A stretch of DNA of 64,000 nucleotides from Desulfuromonadaceae bacterium (GCA_019429445.1 JAHYIW010000001.1:1-64000); one strand, 5' to 3'; positions 1 to 8,772 are shown, counted from the first letter of the stretch. Notes: generated from the sequence alone by a model not told the origin. A program made the numbers and translations.

Positions 1-387
1 GCCATGTGCATGGCGCTGAAAAATGCCCGCTTGCAGACGACCGATATCGATTATCTGTGTGCTCATGCCACCTCCACCCCGGCGGGGGACGCCGCCGAGG
101 CACAGAATATCTACTCCGTCTTCGGCGATCACTGTCCGCCGGTTTCCTCCCTCAAATCGCTGACCGGGCATGAACTGTGGATGTCCGGTGCCTCGCAGGT
201 GGTCTATTCGGTGCTGATGGCGCGCAACGGCTTCCTCGCTCCGAATCTCAACTTTACCACCCCCGACGAACATTCGGCCAAACTGAACATCATCCCTGCC
301 ACGGTCAATCTGGCTCCCGAGCATATCCTCTGTAACTCCGCCGGTTTTGGAGGGACCAACTCCAGTCTGGTGCTGGGCTTCAGCTAA
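1..387 (+). CDS. Beta-ketoacyl-ACP synthase, C-terminal part (cut by window edge)
   Basis: This is the last ~128 residues of a FabB/FabF-type condensing enzyme that extends an ACP-bound chain with malonyl-ACP. The first catalytic His lies in CAHATST and the conserved Lys/second His in SLKSLTGHE. The Gly-rich end FGGTNSSLVLGF is typical of the family. The nucleophile Cys lies upstream of the window, so whether this is an active KS or a chain-length factor cannot be told, although both other active-site elements are kept. Its TAA overlaps the ATG of the next gene, so it is the upstream member of the lipid/polyene operon. Confidence 0.9.
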   Translation, partial: AMCMALKNARLQTTDIDYLCAHATSTPAGDAAEAQNIYSVFGDHCPPVSSLKSLTGHELWMSGASQVVYSVLMARNGFLAPNLNFTTPDEHSAKLNIIPATVNLAPEHILCNSAGFGGTNSSLVLGFS

Positions 388-1856
388 TGCGTTACGACTA
401 CGCGGTCATCGGTGGCGGCATCTCCGGGATGACCGCCGCGCTGCTGTTGGCGAAACATGGTCGCCGCACGGTGCTGATTGAACAGGCCCCGCGACTGGCA
501 CCGCTGGTCGGCGGGTTTCAGCGTGACGGAGTGAACTTCGATACCGGGTTCCATTATGCCGGAGGGCTCGCACCCGGCGAATCGCTGCACCTTTTTCTGC
601 GCTATCTCGGGCTCCTTGACCCGTTACAAATCAAAGCGTTTGATCCGGCCGGGTTCGACCGGTTTCAGTTTGCCGACGGCATGAGCTTTGCCCTGCCGCT
701 TGGCGATGACGCGATCATCGCGCGGCTGGCGAGACTCTTTCCCACGGAACGCGTCGCCATTGCAACGTATCTGCAACGACTTGCTGCCGCAGCGGGAACA
801 TTTCCCTACATCAATCTTGACCGTGATTTTACCGCCCAGCCGACGCTGGATTATGTGCATGGCCCCTCATTGCAGGAGGTGCTTGATGAGCTTTTTATTG
901 CACCACGCCTGAAAGAGATTTTTGCGGCTCATTGTGTGCTGCATGGTGCGCCTCCGAGTGACATTCCTTTTGCGCTGCACGCCTGTTTTGTCGGTCCCTA
1001 CTATCGCTCGGCGCACGGTTTTGTCGGTGGTGGCGCAGCACTGGTTGCGGCGTTTGAAACCGCTTTGCGCGCCGCCGGGGTGGAGATTCTCACCGGTCGC
1101 GCGGTTGAGCGGATTCTGGGCGACAGCACCGGGGTGTGTGGCGTGCGCCTGGTCGATGGTGAAGAGGTCACTGTGGCGGCGGTGATCGCCACGGTTCATC
1201 CAGCGAGGCTGATCGATTTGGTCGCGGATAAATTTTTTCGGCCAATTTTCAAAAAAAGGATGAAACAGCTTGAAAATACCACCTCGGCCCTGATATTTTA
1301 CGTGGCTTGTGAGACTGCGCCAGAGTGGCTGTTACGTTCCAATGTACTGATGTTTGATGCTGCGCCCGGCGGGATGGGGACGGGGCCGGATGATGGTTTG
1401 CTCTTTATCGCCGGAGCGGAGCGGAGCGCTGACCCCTCTCGTTGTGGTGGTATGGTGGTGATTAGTCCCTGTGCGGCGCAACTCACAGCGCGTTGGCAGG
1501 AAAGTCGTTTTGGCGGACGTCCCGCCGATTATCGGCACTTCAAAGATGAACTCAGCCAGAAATTGCTGCGACGCTTGCAGCTGTTCCCGGAATGCGGCGC
1601 AATCCGGTCGGTCGCAGTGGCCACTCCGCTCACCTTGCGCGATTATAGCAATAACCCCGGCGGTGGTCTGTATGGCGTTAAACACCGTGTTGGACAGTAT
1701 AATCCCCAGCCGCTAACGCGCGTTCCCAACCTGTTGCTGGCAGGGCAGGCGGTGGCTGGTCCAGGGTTGTTCGGGACGATGCTCTCGGCATTTTTATGTT
1801 GTGGTACGGTGCTTGGCCATGAGCAGTTACGAGAGGAATTGAAACAATGCAGATGA
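387..1856 (+). CDS. NAD(P)/FAD-dependent oxidoreductase, phytoene desaturase-like
   Basis: A 489-residue flavoprotein of the phytoene desaturase/carotenoid isomerase (CrtI-like) superfamily. The N-terminal dinucleotide fold is AVIGGGISGMTAA followed about 20 residues later by an acidic LIEQ. The C-terminal FAD motif is NLLLAGQAVAGPGLFG. Relatives desaturate or isomerise polyenes, and similar proteins are listed among candidate ladderane genes and in polyene clusters. The start ATG overlaps the upstream stop, and its own end overlaps the next KS by 10 bp, so it is translationally coupled. I infer desaturation or isomerisation of an ACP- or lipid-bound chain. The substrate is unknown. Confidence 0.85.
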   Translation: MRYDYAVIGGGISGMTAALLLAKHGRRTVLIEQAPRLAPLVGGFQRDGVNFDTGFHYAGGLAPGESLHLFLRYLGLLDPLQIKAFDPAGFDRFQFADGMSFALPLGDDAIIARLARLFPTERVAIATYLQRLAAAAGTFPYINLDRDFTAQPTLDYVHGPSLQEVLDELFIAPRLKEIFAAHCVLHGAPPSDIPFALHACFVGPYYRSAHGFVGGGAALVAAFETALRAAGVEILTGRAVERILGDSTGVCGVRLVDGEEVTVAAVIATVHPARLIDLVADKFFRPIFKKRMKQLENTTSALIFYVACETAPEWLLRSNVLMFDAAPGGMGTGPDDGLLFIAGAERSADPSRCGGMVVISPCAAQLTARWQESRFGGRPADYRHFKDELSQKLLRRLQLFPECGAIRSVAVATPLTLRDYSNNPGGGLYGVKHRVGQYNPQPLTRVPNLLLAGQAVAGPGLFGTMLSAFLCCGTVLGHEQLREELKQCR

Positions 1857-3079
1857 GGCGGGTAGTGGTCACTGGAATCGGGGCTGTGTCACCGTTTGGA
1901 TGCGGATTTGAGCGGTTGACCGAGGGGCTGCTCACCGGGCGCAGCGCAGTCACTTATTGTTCTGCGTTGGAGTCGGTCGGCGGGTTGCGGTCGCAAATTG
2001 CCGCGCTGGTTCCAACGTTAGATGCCAAGGCGATCCCGCGCAAATTTCGCCGCTCGATGTCAGCAATGTCGATCTATGCGACCCTTGCCGGACAGGAGGC
2101 GCTGACTCATGCCCGCCTCGATGCCGCCGCCTGTCAGGACGGACGAACCGGCGTGGTGATCGGTTCGACGGTCGGCAGTACCCTGACGACCGAGGAATTT
2201 TTTATCGACTATCTGGCCGACCACAGCCTGGAGCGGATGAAATCGACGCTCTTCTTCCATATTATGAATCACTCCTGCGCGTCCAATGTGGCGCAGGCCC
2301 TCGATATCCGGGGACGCTTGCTTGCTCCGTCAGCCGCCTGCTCAACCGGCTGTCAGGCTATTGGTTACGGCTTTGAAATGATTGCCTTTGGCAAACAGGA
2401 CCGGATGCTGTGCGGCGGTGCCGACGAGTTTCACCCGCTGACGGTGGCGACCTTCGATGTCATGCACGCCGCTTCAATCAACTTCAATGCCACGCCGACC
2501 CGGACCCCGCGCCCTTTTGACCGCGATCGTGACGGGGTAGTGTGCGCCGCAGGGAGCGGTATCCTGCTCCTCGAAGAACTCGAACTGGCCAAGGCACGGG
2601 GCGCCAATATCCTTGCCGAAATTGTCGGCTTTGCGACCTTGACCGACAGTTCGAATATCGCCAATCCGAATCCGGCAGCGATGACCGAATGTATGCGTCT
2701 GGCGCTGGCCGATGCCGGTCTGGAAGCTGCAGCGGTCGATTACGTCAATGCTCACGCTACCGCCACCGAGCAGGGGGATATTGCCGAGGCGCAAGCGATT
2801 CACGAACTCTTCGGTGCGCGCGTGCCGGTGAGCAGTTTCAAGGGGCACATGGGGCACGCCATGGCCGCGAGCGGTTCGCTGGAACTGGCCGGTGCGGTGG
2901 GTGCCATGCAGCGTGGCCTGATCGCGCCCACCCTCAATCTTGAGCATATCGATCCGGCCTGTGCGCAGCTCGATCATGTGCGCCAACCACGGGAAACGCA
3001 GGTGAACCTGATGGTTAAAAATAACTTCGCCCTCGGGGGCGTGAATTCGTCAATTGTTTTAAGGAGATACCCCGCATGA
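1847..3079 (+). CDS. Beta-ketoacyl-ACP synthase II-like (FabF family)
   Basis: A full-length 410-residue condensing enzyme. All catalytic elements are visible: nucleophile Cys165 in SAACSTGCQ, His in NAHATATEQGD, and Lys/His in SSFKGHMGHA. The start at 1847 is preceded by GAGAGGAA at good spacing. An ATG at 1853 that overlaps the upstream TGA is an alternative giving a protein two residues shorter. It overlaps the upstream oxidoreductase and the downstream ACP gene, so enzyme and carrier are made together. The probable role is chain extension in the polyene/lipid pathway. Substrate length cannot be read from sequence. Confidence 0.93.
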   Translation: MQMRRVVVTGIGAVSPFGCGFERLTEGLLTGRSAVTYCSALESVGGLRSQIAALVPTLDAKAIPRKFRRSMSAMSIYATLAGQEALTHARLDAAACQDGRTGVVIGSTVGSTLTTEEFFIDYLADHSLERMKSTLFFHIMNHSCASNVAQALDIRGRLLAPSAACSTGCQAIGYGFEMIAFGKQDRMLCGGADEFHPLTVATFDVMHAASINFNATPTRTPRPFDRDRDGVVCAAGSGILLLEELELAKARGANILAEIVGFATLTDSSNIANPNPAAMTECMRLALADAGLEAAAVDYVNAHATATEQGDIAEAQAIHELFGARVPVSSFKGHMGHAMAASGSLELAGAVGAMQRGLIAPTLNLEHIDPACAQLDHVRQPRETQVNLMVKNNFALGGVNSSIVLRRYPA

Positions 3080-3339
3080 CTGAACAGGAAGTTGTCGCGT
3101 TGATCAACTCATCGCTGGCCGAGGAGTTTGAACTCGAGCTGGAAGATATGGACGCGGATGCCGATATTTTTGATGATTTCGGGCTCGACAGTCTCGATAT
3201 CGTCGATATGGTGATTGTGCTCGAAAGTGCGTTCAAATTCAAGATTCGCGAAGAGCAGGCGATTCGCAAAATTCGCAAACTGGGAGAAATTCACACCTTT
3301 GTCCTCGGCAAACTCAATGAAACGGAGCAGGCTTCGTAA
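3076..3339 (+). CDS. Acyl carrier protein 1 of the cluster
   Basis: An 87-residue acidic four-helix carrier protein. Ser39 in FGLDSLDIVD is the phosphopantetheine attachment site. The start overlaps the upstream KS stop (ATGA), and the next gene starts directly after its TAA. Its helix II/III region is more basic (FKFKIREEQAIRKIRK) than that of a housekeeping AcpP, which fits a dedicated secondary-metabolism ACP. It is one of three ACP genes in the locus; the others start at 21063 and 27935. Confidence 0.95.
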   Translation: MTEQEVVALINSSLAEEFELELEDMDADADIFDDFGLDSLDIVDMVIVLESAFKFKIREEQAIRKIRKLGEIHTFVLGKLNETEQAS

Positions 3340-4149
3340 GTGTCTGCTGGCGAAACAACCGGCGGTGCAGTGACGCCCGCAGCTGAACGCTATCGCCCCC
3401 GCGCGCTCCTGATGAACCTGTTCGCCTGGCCGGCGTTGGTCGTCTGGACGCTGGTGGGGATCGTGCTCAGCCCCTTCCTCTATCTGGGATGGAAGGTCGT
3501 CACCGGATGGGATGTCGGGCGCATTACCCGCCATTTTATCTGGTTGTACGGGCGCGTCTGGTTGCTCCTCTTTGCCCCGTTTGTGCACTTTCGGCGCGAA
3601 GGTTTGGACGGTGTTTTTGACGCGCCGCCGGGAATTCTGATTGTCAATCACCTGTCTTTTTTCGACACCTACTGCATGGGCCTGTTGCCGATCTACGACA
3701 TCAACTTTGTGGTGCGTGCCTGGCCATTCCGCAAACTGTTTTTTTACACCGCGTTTATGCGTAATGCCGGTTATCTCGATATCGAAAGTGATGGTTGGGA
3801 CGAATCCGCCGCGATCTGTCGCGCAGTCATGGCCCGCAACGGTTGGCTGCTCTTCTTTCCCGAGGGGCATCGCAGTCGTGATGGCCAGTTGCAGCACTTT
3901 TATTCCGGTGCGTTTCGCGCGGCGATTGAGTTAGGGGTCCCGTTGATCCCCCTCTGCATCACCGGCACCGACCGGTTGATGCCACCGGGGCGCCACTGGC
4001 TGCTGCCGTCTCGGGTCTGCCTGCGGGCACTGGCACCGGTCGATCCGCGCGATTTTGCGGGCGACACCGGTCATCGGGAAATGCGTAAACATGTCACAGC
4101 GTTGATGGCGAAAAATATTGACGAGATGCGCTCGTATAGCGCCGGATGA
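3340..4149 (+). CDS. 1-acyl-glycerol-3-phosphate acyltransferase-like (PlsC family)
   Basis: A 269-residue membrane acyltransferase. An N-terminal hydrophobic segment (LFAWPALVVWTLVGIVL) precedes the catalytic NHLSFFD (NHx4D box) and the FFPEGHRSRDG glycerophosphate-binding box. The GTG start follows the ACP stop with no gap. The family moves acyl groups from ACP or CoA onto a lysophospholipid-type acceptor at the inner membrane. Next to an ACP and a ligase, I infer that it transfers the finished polyene/acyl chain onto a lipid or activates an acyl intermediate. The physiological acceptor is not evident. Confidence 0.88.
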   Translation: MSAGETTGGAVTPAAERYRPRALLMNLFAWPALVVWTLVGIVLSPFLYLGWKVVTGWDVGRITRHFIWLYGRVWLLLFAPFVHFRREGLDGVFDAPPGILIVNHLSFFDTYCMGLLPIYDINFVVRAWPFRKLFFYTAFMRNAGYLDIESDGWDESAAICRAVMARNGWLLFFPEGHRSRDGQLQHFYSGAFRAAIELGVPLIPLCITGTDRLMPPGRHWLLPSRVCLRALAPVDPRDFAGDTGHREMRKHVTALMAKNIDEMRSYSAG

Positions 4150-4150
4150 G

Positions 4151-5470
4151 ATGCCGATGAAGTTTAATGCCGCCACCTATGCCGATCTTGAGTTCCGTAC
4201 CCCGGCCGAGATGCGTTGTGTCCAGGATGCATTGCTGCAACAACATATCGCCTATCTGGCTGAACATTCGGAATTTTACCGGCGCATCTTCGCAGAGTGT
4301 GGAATTGCTCCGGGGAGCATCCGTGGCGCGGCTGATTTGAGCCGGTTGCCGTTAACCGCCAAGGCTGATCTGGAGCGCTGCCCCGCCGATTTTCTCTGTG
4401 TCGCGCCGAGCGCAATTGTCGATCTGTGTCTGACCTCTGGAACGACCGGCAAGCCGGTGACGTTGGCACAGACGCGCGCCGACCTCAATCGCCTCGGCTA
4501 CAATGAAGAAATTTCGTTTCGCGCGACCGGGCTGGATGAAAACGACCGGGTCATTATCGCGGCGGCGCTGGATCGCTGTTTCATGGCCGGACTGGCTTAC
4601 TTTCTCGGGCTGGAACGCCTCGGGGCGGCATCGATCCGGGTTGGTTCGAGTAGTGTGCCGCTACTCTGTGAGATGGTGCTGCAACAGCAACCGAGCGCCA
4701 TCGTGGGCGTCCCGACCCTGCTGCGGGTCGTTGCACGGGCATTACAGGCCGCCGGGCATGATCCGCAAACACTCGGCGTCAAGCGCCTGATTTGTATCGG
4801 CGAGCCGGTGCGTTGTGCCGAGCTGAGTTTGTCGGCACTGGGGCAGCAGTTGCACGAACTGTGGGGCGCACAGGTTTTCGGAACCTATGCCAGCACCGAA
4901 CTGGCGACCGCGTTCACCGATTGTTGTGCGCAACAGGGGGGGCATCTTCACCCCGAACTGATTGTTCTCGAACTCCTCGATGAAGCGGGACGACCGGTCG
5001 CTGCCGGTGAAACGGGCGAAGTGGTGGTAACCCCGCTGGGCGTAACCGGCATGCCGTTGTTGCGTTTTCGAACTGGCGACATGGCCGTCCTGCACGAGGA
5101 ACCCTGCGCATGCGGGCGGCGTTCGCCGCGCCTGGGACCGATCCTTGGACGGAAAAGTCAGATGCTGAAGATTCGCGGGGTCACGGTTTATCCGCCGGCG
5201 ATCTTTGCGGTGTTGCAAGGAATCGAGGCGGTCAACGGATACTATCTCGAAGTTCATAACACCTATCAACTGTCTGACCGGGTGCGAGTGGTGGTCGGTG
5301 CCGACGCCGGGTCGTTATCCGCTGACGCGGTGGCCGAACAGATTGCCGCCCGGACGCGAGTCAAGCCAGAGGTCATGGTGGTAAGCCCTGAAGATGTGCG
5401 TGCCCGGACGCTTCAGGAAACGAAGCGCAAGCCGGTTCATTTTTTCGATCTAAGAAATAGCGGGGGCTGA
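4151..5470 (+). CDS. Phenylacetate-CoA ligase-like AMP-forming acyl/aryl ligase
   Basis: A 439-residue adenylate-forming enzyme of the PaaK type. The P-loop-like LTSGTTGKPVTLAQ, the STELATAF aromatic motif, FRTGDMA and GRKSQMLKIRGVTVYPP (C-terminal PaaK domain) appear in the usual order. The reading frame opens at 4118, but the start at 4151 follows the PlsC stop by one base and gives the family's normal N-terminus (ADLEFRTPAEM). In aryl-polyene clusters an AMP ligase activates the aromatic starter. Together with the downstream ammonia-lyase this one is a good candidate to load a cinnamate- or coumarate-type acid. That assignment is inference. Confidence 0.87.
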   Translation: MPMKFNAATYADLEFRTPAEMRCVQDALLQQHIAYLAEHSEFYRRIFAECGIAPGSIRGAADLSRLPLTAKADLERCPADFLCVAPSAIVDLCLTSGTTGKPVTLAQTRADLNRLGYNEEISFRATGLDENDRVIIAAALDRCFMAGLAYFLGLERLGAASIRVGSSSVPLLCEMVLQQQPSAIVGVPTLLRVVARALQAAGHDPQTLGVKRLICIGEPVRCAELSLSALGQQLHELWGAQVFGTYASTELATAFTDCCAQQGGHLHPELIVLELLDEAGRPVAAGETGEVVVTPLGVTGMPLLRFRTGDMAVLHEEPCACGRRSPRLGPILGRKSQMLKIRGVTVYPPAIFAVLQGIEAVNGYYLEVHNTYQLSDRVRVVVGADAGSLSADAVAEQIAARTRVKPEVMVVSPEDVRARTLQETKRKPVHFFDLRNSGG

Positions 5471-5596
5471 TTTTCACCACGGAGGGCACAGAGAACACGG
5501 AGAAAAAGGAACTTGGCAGGGATACAGGGTGATAGAGCGTAAAGTTTTTTTTGATTTGGTTTTCACCACGGAGGGCACGGAGAACACGGAGAAAAC
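5471..5596. repeat. Two copies of a CACGGAG-type dispersed repeat
   Basis: Near-identical 37-bp copies, TTTTCACCACGGAGGGCAC.. continuing to ..ACACGGAGAAAA, lie at 5471-5507 and 5560-5596. Related copies sit at 12207, 14596 and 33826, always between genes. No coding function is seen. Confidence 0.85.
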
Positions 5597-5631
5597 CAGA
5601 ACAAAAGAAGCTTGTAACTATTCAGCTCTTT

Positions 5632-5682
5632 TGTAGGAGCGGCTTTAGCCGCGAACAATCGCGCCTGAAGGCGACTCCTACA
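5632..5682. repeat. REP-like element with two hairpins
   Basis: TGTAGGAG at 5632 is mirrored by CTCCTACA at 5682. Between them lie two small hairpins, CGGCTTTAGCCG and CGCCTGAAGGCG. This is the classic layout of paired bacterial interspersed palindromes. A single related hairpin lies near 62009. Confidence 0.8.
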
Positions 5683-5684
5683 GA

Positions 5685-5766
5685 GTCATTCCGGCAAGAT
5701 TTCAGCCGGAATCCAGATTTTTCAGGGTTAAAGTCTGGATCCCCGACAGGAGCACTCGGGGATGAC
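5685..5766. repeat. Compound palindromic intergenic repeat
   Basis: Three nested inverted repeats follow each other: ATTCCGGC/GCCGGAAT, CCAGA..TCTGG and CCCCGA/TCGGGG. The outer ends GTCAT and ATGAC also pair. It is a noncoding palindromic element downstream of the ligase gene. Confidence 0.7.
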
Positions 5767-5913
5767 GGCCTTTGGTCGAGCAGGTGAGTAATTACAAAGT
5801 TTTTTTGGTTTAAAACCAAGCAATGCCGCGCTGACTTAGATACGGCTCACCTCTGTTCAGGGCGGATTCAAGCCCACAGTCTGGGAAAACAAGATCTTCA
5901 GCTTTTCAACTTT

Positions 5914-6021
5914 GTGTTCTTCGTGTTCTTCGTGTTCTTCGTGTTCTTCGTGTTCTTCGTGTTCTTCGTGTTCTTCGTGTTCTTCGTGTTCTTCGTGTTC
6001 TTCGTGTTCTTCGTGTTCTTC
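5914..6021. repeat. Perfect 9-bp tandem repeat, 12 units
   Basis: Twelve exact copies of GTGTTCTTC run without interruption just upstream of the ammonia-lyase gene (start 6084) and end in CGTGGTTGAA. The flanks resemble the 3' half of the dispersed CACGGAG/TTCGTG repeat. It therefore looks like a slippage expansion of that repeat and could vary in length between strains. Reading it as protein gives only HEE/EEH or SSC low-complexity frames. Confidence 0.95.
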
Positions 6022-6083
6022 GTGGTTGAATGGGCTTTTTCTTTTTGCGAGTGCATCATGCTTCAGGGAAGGAATTTTACACA

Positions 6084-7670
6084 ATGTCAACACGTCCCAC
6101 AGTCATACTGAACGGTTACGATTTAACGATTGAAAATATTGTCGCGATCGGGGTGGGCGACAAGCTTGTCGGTCTTGATCCCGAAGCTCTGGAGCGTTGT
6201 CGCGAAAGCCGCACGTTTCTCGAAGAAGAGGTTGCGGCCAAACGCGTTATCTACGGCGTCAACACCTCCTTTGGTCCGATGTGCAACAAGATTATCGGCG
6301 ATGACCAGATCGAACAGTTGCAGGTCAACCTGATCCGCAGTCATGCGGCCGGACTGGGGGATCCGCTTAAATATTATATTTCCCTGGCGGTTCTGGTGGT
6401 GCGTCTCAATACCCTCGTCAAGGGGTTCAGCGGTGTGCGGGTGGAGTTGCTGGAGCATATGCAGCAGATGATCAATCGCGGCATCGCTCCCTACATCCCC
6501 CGCAACGGCAGCGTCGGGGCGTCGGGTGACCTGATCCATCTGGCCCACATGGCGCTGGCGATTATCGGCGAAGGGCGCGTCTACCACAAAGGGGTGCTGC
6601 GCGACGCTGAGGAGGTTTATGCCGAAGAGGGGCTGACCCCGATGCGCCTCAGCTTCAAGGAGGGGATCGCGCTGATGAACGGCACCAGCGCGATGACTGC
6701 GCTGGCGGCGTTTGCCCTTTTTGGCGCGAAAAAGCTGCTGCGCCTGAGCTGTGTCACCGGTGCGTTCTCCCTCGAAATATTTGGCGGCATTGATGATGCC
6801 TACGATGAAGATCTGCACGGGGTTAAACCGCATCCGGGGCAGGTTGAAGTGGCGAACACGATCCGTAAACTTTACGCGGGGTCGGACAATATCACCCTGC
6901 GCAAGGATATGCATGCGCTGATCCGCCAGCAGGAGACCGGTGGCCCGGTCTACGAGACCAGCATCAACGTGCAGGATGTCTATTCGGTGCGGTGTACGCC
7001 GCAGGTGCTGGCGCCGGTCAGCGAAGCGATTGCAGCCGCCAATCGGACGATCGAGATTGAGGCGAATTCGTCGAACGACAACCCGATCATTATCCCCAAA
7101 GAGCGCAAGGTGATTCATGGGGGCAATTTTCACGGGCAGAGTGTTGGCTTCGCCATGGATTCCCTCTGTATGGCGATCTCGACCCTGTGCAACCTGTCCG
7201 AGCGCCGCCTCAACAAATATCTCGACAAGAACCTCAACGAAGGCTTGCCCGAGTTCCTCATCCCCGGCACCCTGGGATTGACCATGGGGTTCATGGGAGC
7301 GCAATACCTGGCGACCTCGACGACCGCCGAAAACCGTCAGCTGGCGGGGCCGGTGAGTACCAATAATATCTCCTGCAACGCCTCGAATCAGGATGTTGTC
7401 AGCATGGGGACGGTGGCCGCGCGCAAGGCGTTCAAGTCGGTCAGTAACGCTAAACATGTGATGACCCTCGAAATTCTCGCCGTGCTCCAGGCGTTGTCGT
7501 TCCGTAACAGTGACAAACTGGGGAAGGGAACCGGGCGTGTTTACGCTGAGTTGTCGAAAGAATTCAGCGTCTATGACAACACCCGGATTTTCCACAATGA
7601 TCTGGTCAAGTTCCGCACGCTCCTTTTTTCCAGTCAGCTGTTTGACGATCTCGATCGTTACTGGGACTAG
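6084..7670 (+). CDS. MIO-dependent aromatic amino acid ammonia-lyase (HAL/PAL/TAL family)
   Basis: A 528-residue lyase that removes ammonia from an aromatic amino acid through a self-formed methylidene-imidazolone. The prosthetic-group triad is Ala146-Ser147-Gly148 in NGSVGASGDL. Tyr58 in YGVNTSFG, NSSNDNPII and the VYSVRCTPQ segment are also present. The start at 6084 is preceded by AAGGAA; upstream in-frame codons run through the tandem repeat and are rejected. The selectivity loop reads LIRSHAAG (Ser86-His87), which is not decisive for His, Tyr or Phe. Inside a polyene-type cluster I infer Tyr or Phe lyase activity that supplies a coumarate or cinnamate starter, rather than histidine breakdown; no hut genes are nearby. 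Confidence 0.9.
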   Translation: MSTRPTVILNGYDLTIENIVAIGVGDKLVGLDPEALERCRESRTFLEEEVAAKRVIYGVNTSFGPMCNKIIGDDQIEQLQVNLIRSHAAGLGDPLKYYISLAVLVVRLNTLVKGFSGVRVELLEHMQQMINRGIAPYIPRNGSVGASGDLIHLAHMALAIIGEGRVYHKGVLRDAEEVYAEEGLTPMRLSFKEGIALMNGTSAMTALAAFALFGAKKLLRLSCVTGAFSLEIFGGIDDAYDEDLHGVKPHPGQVEVANTIRKLYAGSDNITLRKDMHALIRQQETGGPVYETSINVQDVYSVRCTPQVLAPVSEAIAAANRTIEIEANSSNDNPIIIPKERKVIHGGNFHGQSVGFAMDSLCMAISTLCNLSERRLNKYLDKNLNEGLPEFLIPGTLGLTMGFMGAQYLATSTTAENRQLAGPVSTNNISCNASNQDVVSMGTVAARKAFKSVSNAKHVMTLEILAVLQALSFRNSDKLGKGTGRVYAELSKEFSVYDNTRIFHNDLVKFRTLLFSSQLFDDLDRYWD

Positions 7671-7673
7671 GCG

Positions 7674-8135
7674 ATGATGAGTGAAGCGCTTCTGCCCCTG
7701 CCGCAGGCAGCAGAAAACCTCTTGCCACATCGTCCCCCGATGATGTTGATCGATCGTCTGCTGACCTGTCATCCCGATCATTCCGGGGCGGCGGAAGTTA
7801 CGCTGCGTAGCGACTGTGTGCTGGTGGATGGTAACCTCAACCGGGTCGCGCTGGTCGAAATGATGGCGCAGACTTATGCGGCGCTTAAAGGGTACGACGC
7901 TCGGTCGCAGGGAAAGCCGGTGCTGGAAGGTTTTTTGGTCGGCATCCGCAAGGCACGCTTCGCTGCCGACGCGCAGGTCGGTGATACGCTGATCGTCGAG
8001 GTGGCCACTATCGGTGCGATCGACGGCTTTCATATGATTCGTGCCAGTGTCCGGCGCGACGACACCATCCTTGCCGAGGGCACGCTGAAACTCTGGGTGC
8101 CGGGCGAACGTTCCGCAGCACGGGAGGGGAGCTGA
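7674..8135 (+). CDS. ApeI-like 3-hydroxyacyl-ACP dehydratase (hotdog fold)
   Basis: A 153-residue single-hotdog protein. LLPHRPPMMLIDRLL carries the family His, and the central helix VALVEMMAQTYAA carries the acidic catalytic residue, as in FabA/FabZ relatives and ApeI of aryl-polyene clusters. It should dehydrate 3-hydroxyacyl-ACP to the trans-enoyl (polyene) intermediate. It starts 3 bp after the lyase gene and its stop overlaps the LolA-like start, so it is in one operon with the starter supply and export genes. Confidence 0.85.
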   Translation: MMSEALLPLPQAAENLLPHRPPMMLIDRLLTCHPDHSGAAEVTLRSDCVLVDGNLNRVALVEMMAQTYAALKGYDARSQGKPVLEGFLVGIRKARFAADAQVGDTLIVEVATIGAIDGFHMIRASVRRDDTILAEGTLKLWVPGERSAAREGS

Positions 8136-8755
8136 TGCGTTTGTTCCTGGCCATAACGCTGCTGGTGCTGCTGGTGCTGCTGACCTGTGCGCCGCTCTTT
8201 GCTGCCGAGGCTGAGCCGCTGTTCGAGCGCCTGGAAGCCGCGGCGACCAACGTCCGGACGGTGACCAGCGCTTTTACCCAGGAAAAGCGGCTGGCAATCT
8301 TTGACGAGGTGCTGACTTCAAGCGGCCGTTTCGCTTTTGCCAAACCGGACCAGTTGCGCTGGGAGCTGCTCGAACCGGTCAAGACCGGGTTCGTCCTCTC
8401 AGGTGACCGTGGGCGACGCTGGCACGGACGGGCCGGCACCAGTGAAAGTTTCGACATCCGCAGCGACCCGATGATGCGGATCGTGGCCGAGCAGTTACTG
8501 GCGTGGGCACGAGCCGATTTTGGCTGGCTGCGCGAGCGTTATCAGCTGGAAGTGCTGGGGGAGAATCCGGCGACCCTGAAGCTGATACCCCGGACTGAGG
8601 TCGGCTTCCTCGATCATCTGAAAATTATTTTTGCGGCTGATGACACCCATGTGCAGCAGGTCGAGATGCATGAGCAGGACGGGGACGCGACGATCATCCG
8701 CTTCAGTGACGCGATAATCAATCAGCCTGTGCCTGATGAGACCTTTCGCAACTGA
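8135..8755 (+). CDS. LolA-like periplasmic lipoprotein/lipid carrier
   Basis: A 206-residue secreted protein. The signal peptide is MRLFLAITLLVLLVLL.. with a cleavage region near APLFAAEA. It is followed by a LolA-type half-barrel (VRTVTSAFTQEKRLAIFDEVL, then FAFAKPDQLRWELLEP). A LolA homologue always accompanies the MMPL exporter in aryl-polyene clusters (ApeE) and is thought to carry the hydrophobic product across the periplasm. Its start overlaps the dehydratase stop, and the MMPL gene follows after 17 bp. It is not the housekeeping LolA by context. Confidence 0.83.
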   Translation: MRLFLAITLLVLLVLLTCAPLFAAEAEPLFERLEAAATNVRTVTSAFTQEKRLAIFDEVLTSSGRFAFAKPDQLRWELLEPVKTGFVLSGDRGRRWHGRAGTSESFDIRSDPMMRIVAEQLLAWARADFGWLRERYQLEVLGENPATLKLIPRTEVGFLDHLKIIFAADDTHVQQVEMHEQDGDATIIRFSDAIINQPVPDETFRN

Positions 8756-8772
8756 TGGGACGGAGGGGATAA

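Noticed and set aside
5914-6021. Possible CRISPR array
   Set aside because: The units are 9 bp and contiguous with no spacers, and no cas genes are present.
5857-6093. HEE-repeat and SSC-repeat peptides over the 9-bp array
   Set aside because: They are pure translations of the tandem repeat with no conserved flanks, so the array is treated as noncoding.
6123-8033. 636-codon open frame antisense to the ammonia-lyase and dehydratase genes
   Set aside because: It has no family features, while the plus strand encodes complete MIO and hotdog motifs with ribosome sites. It is a by-product of GC-rich codon usage.
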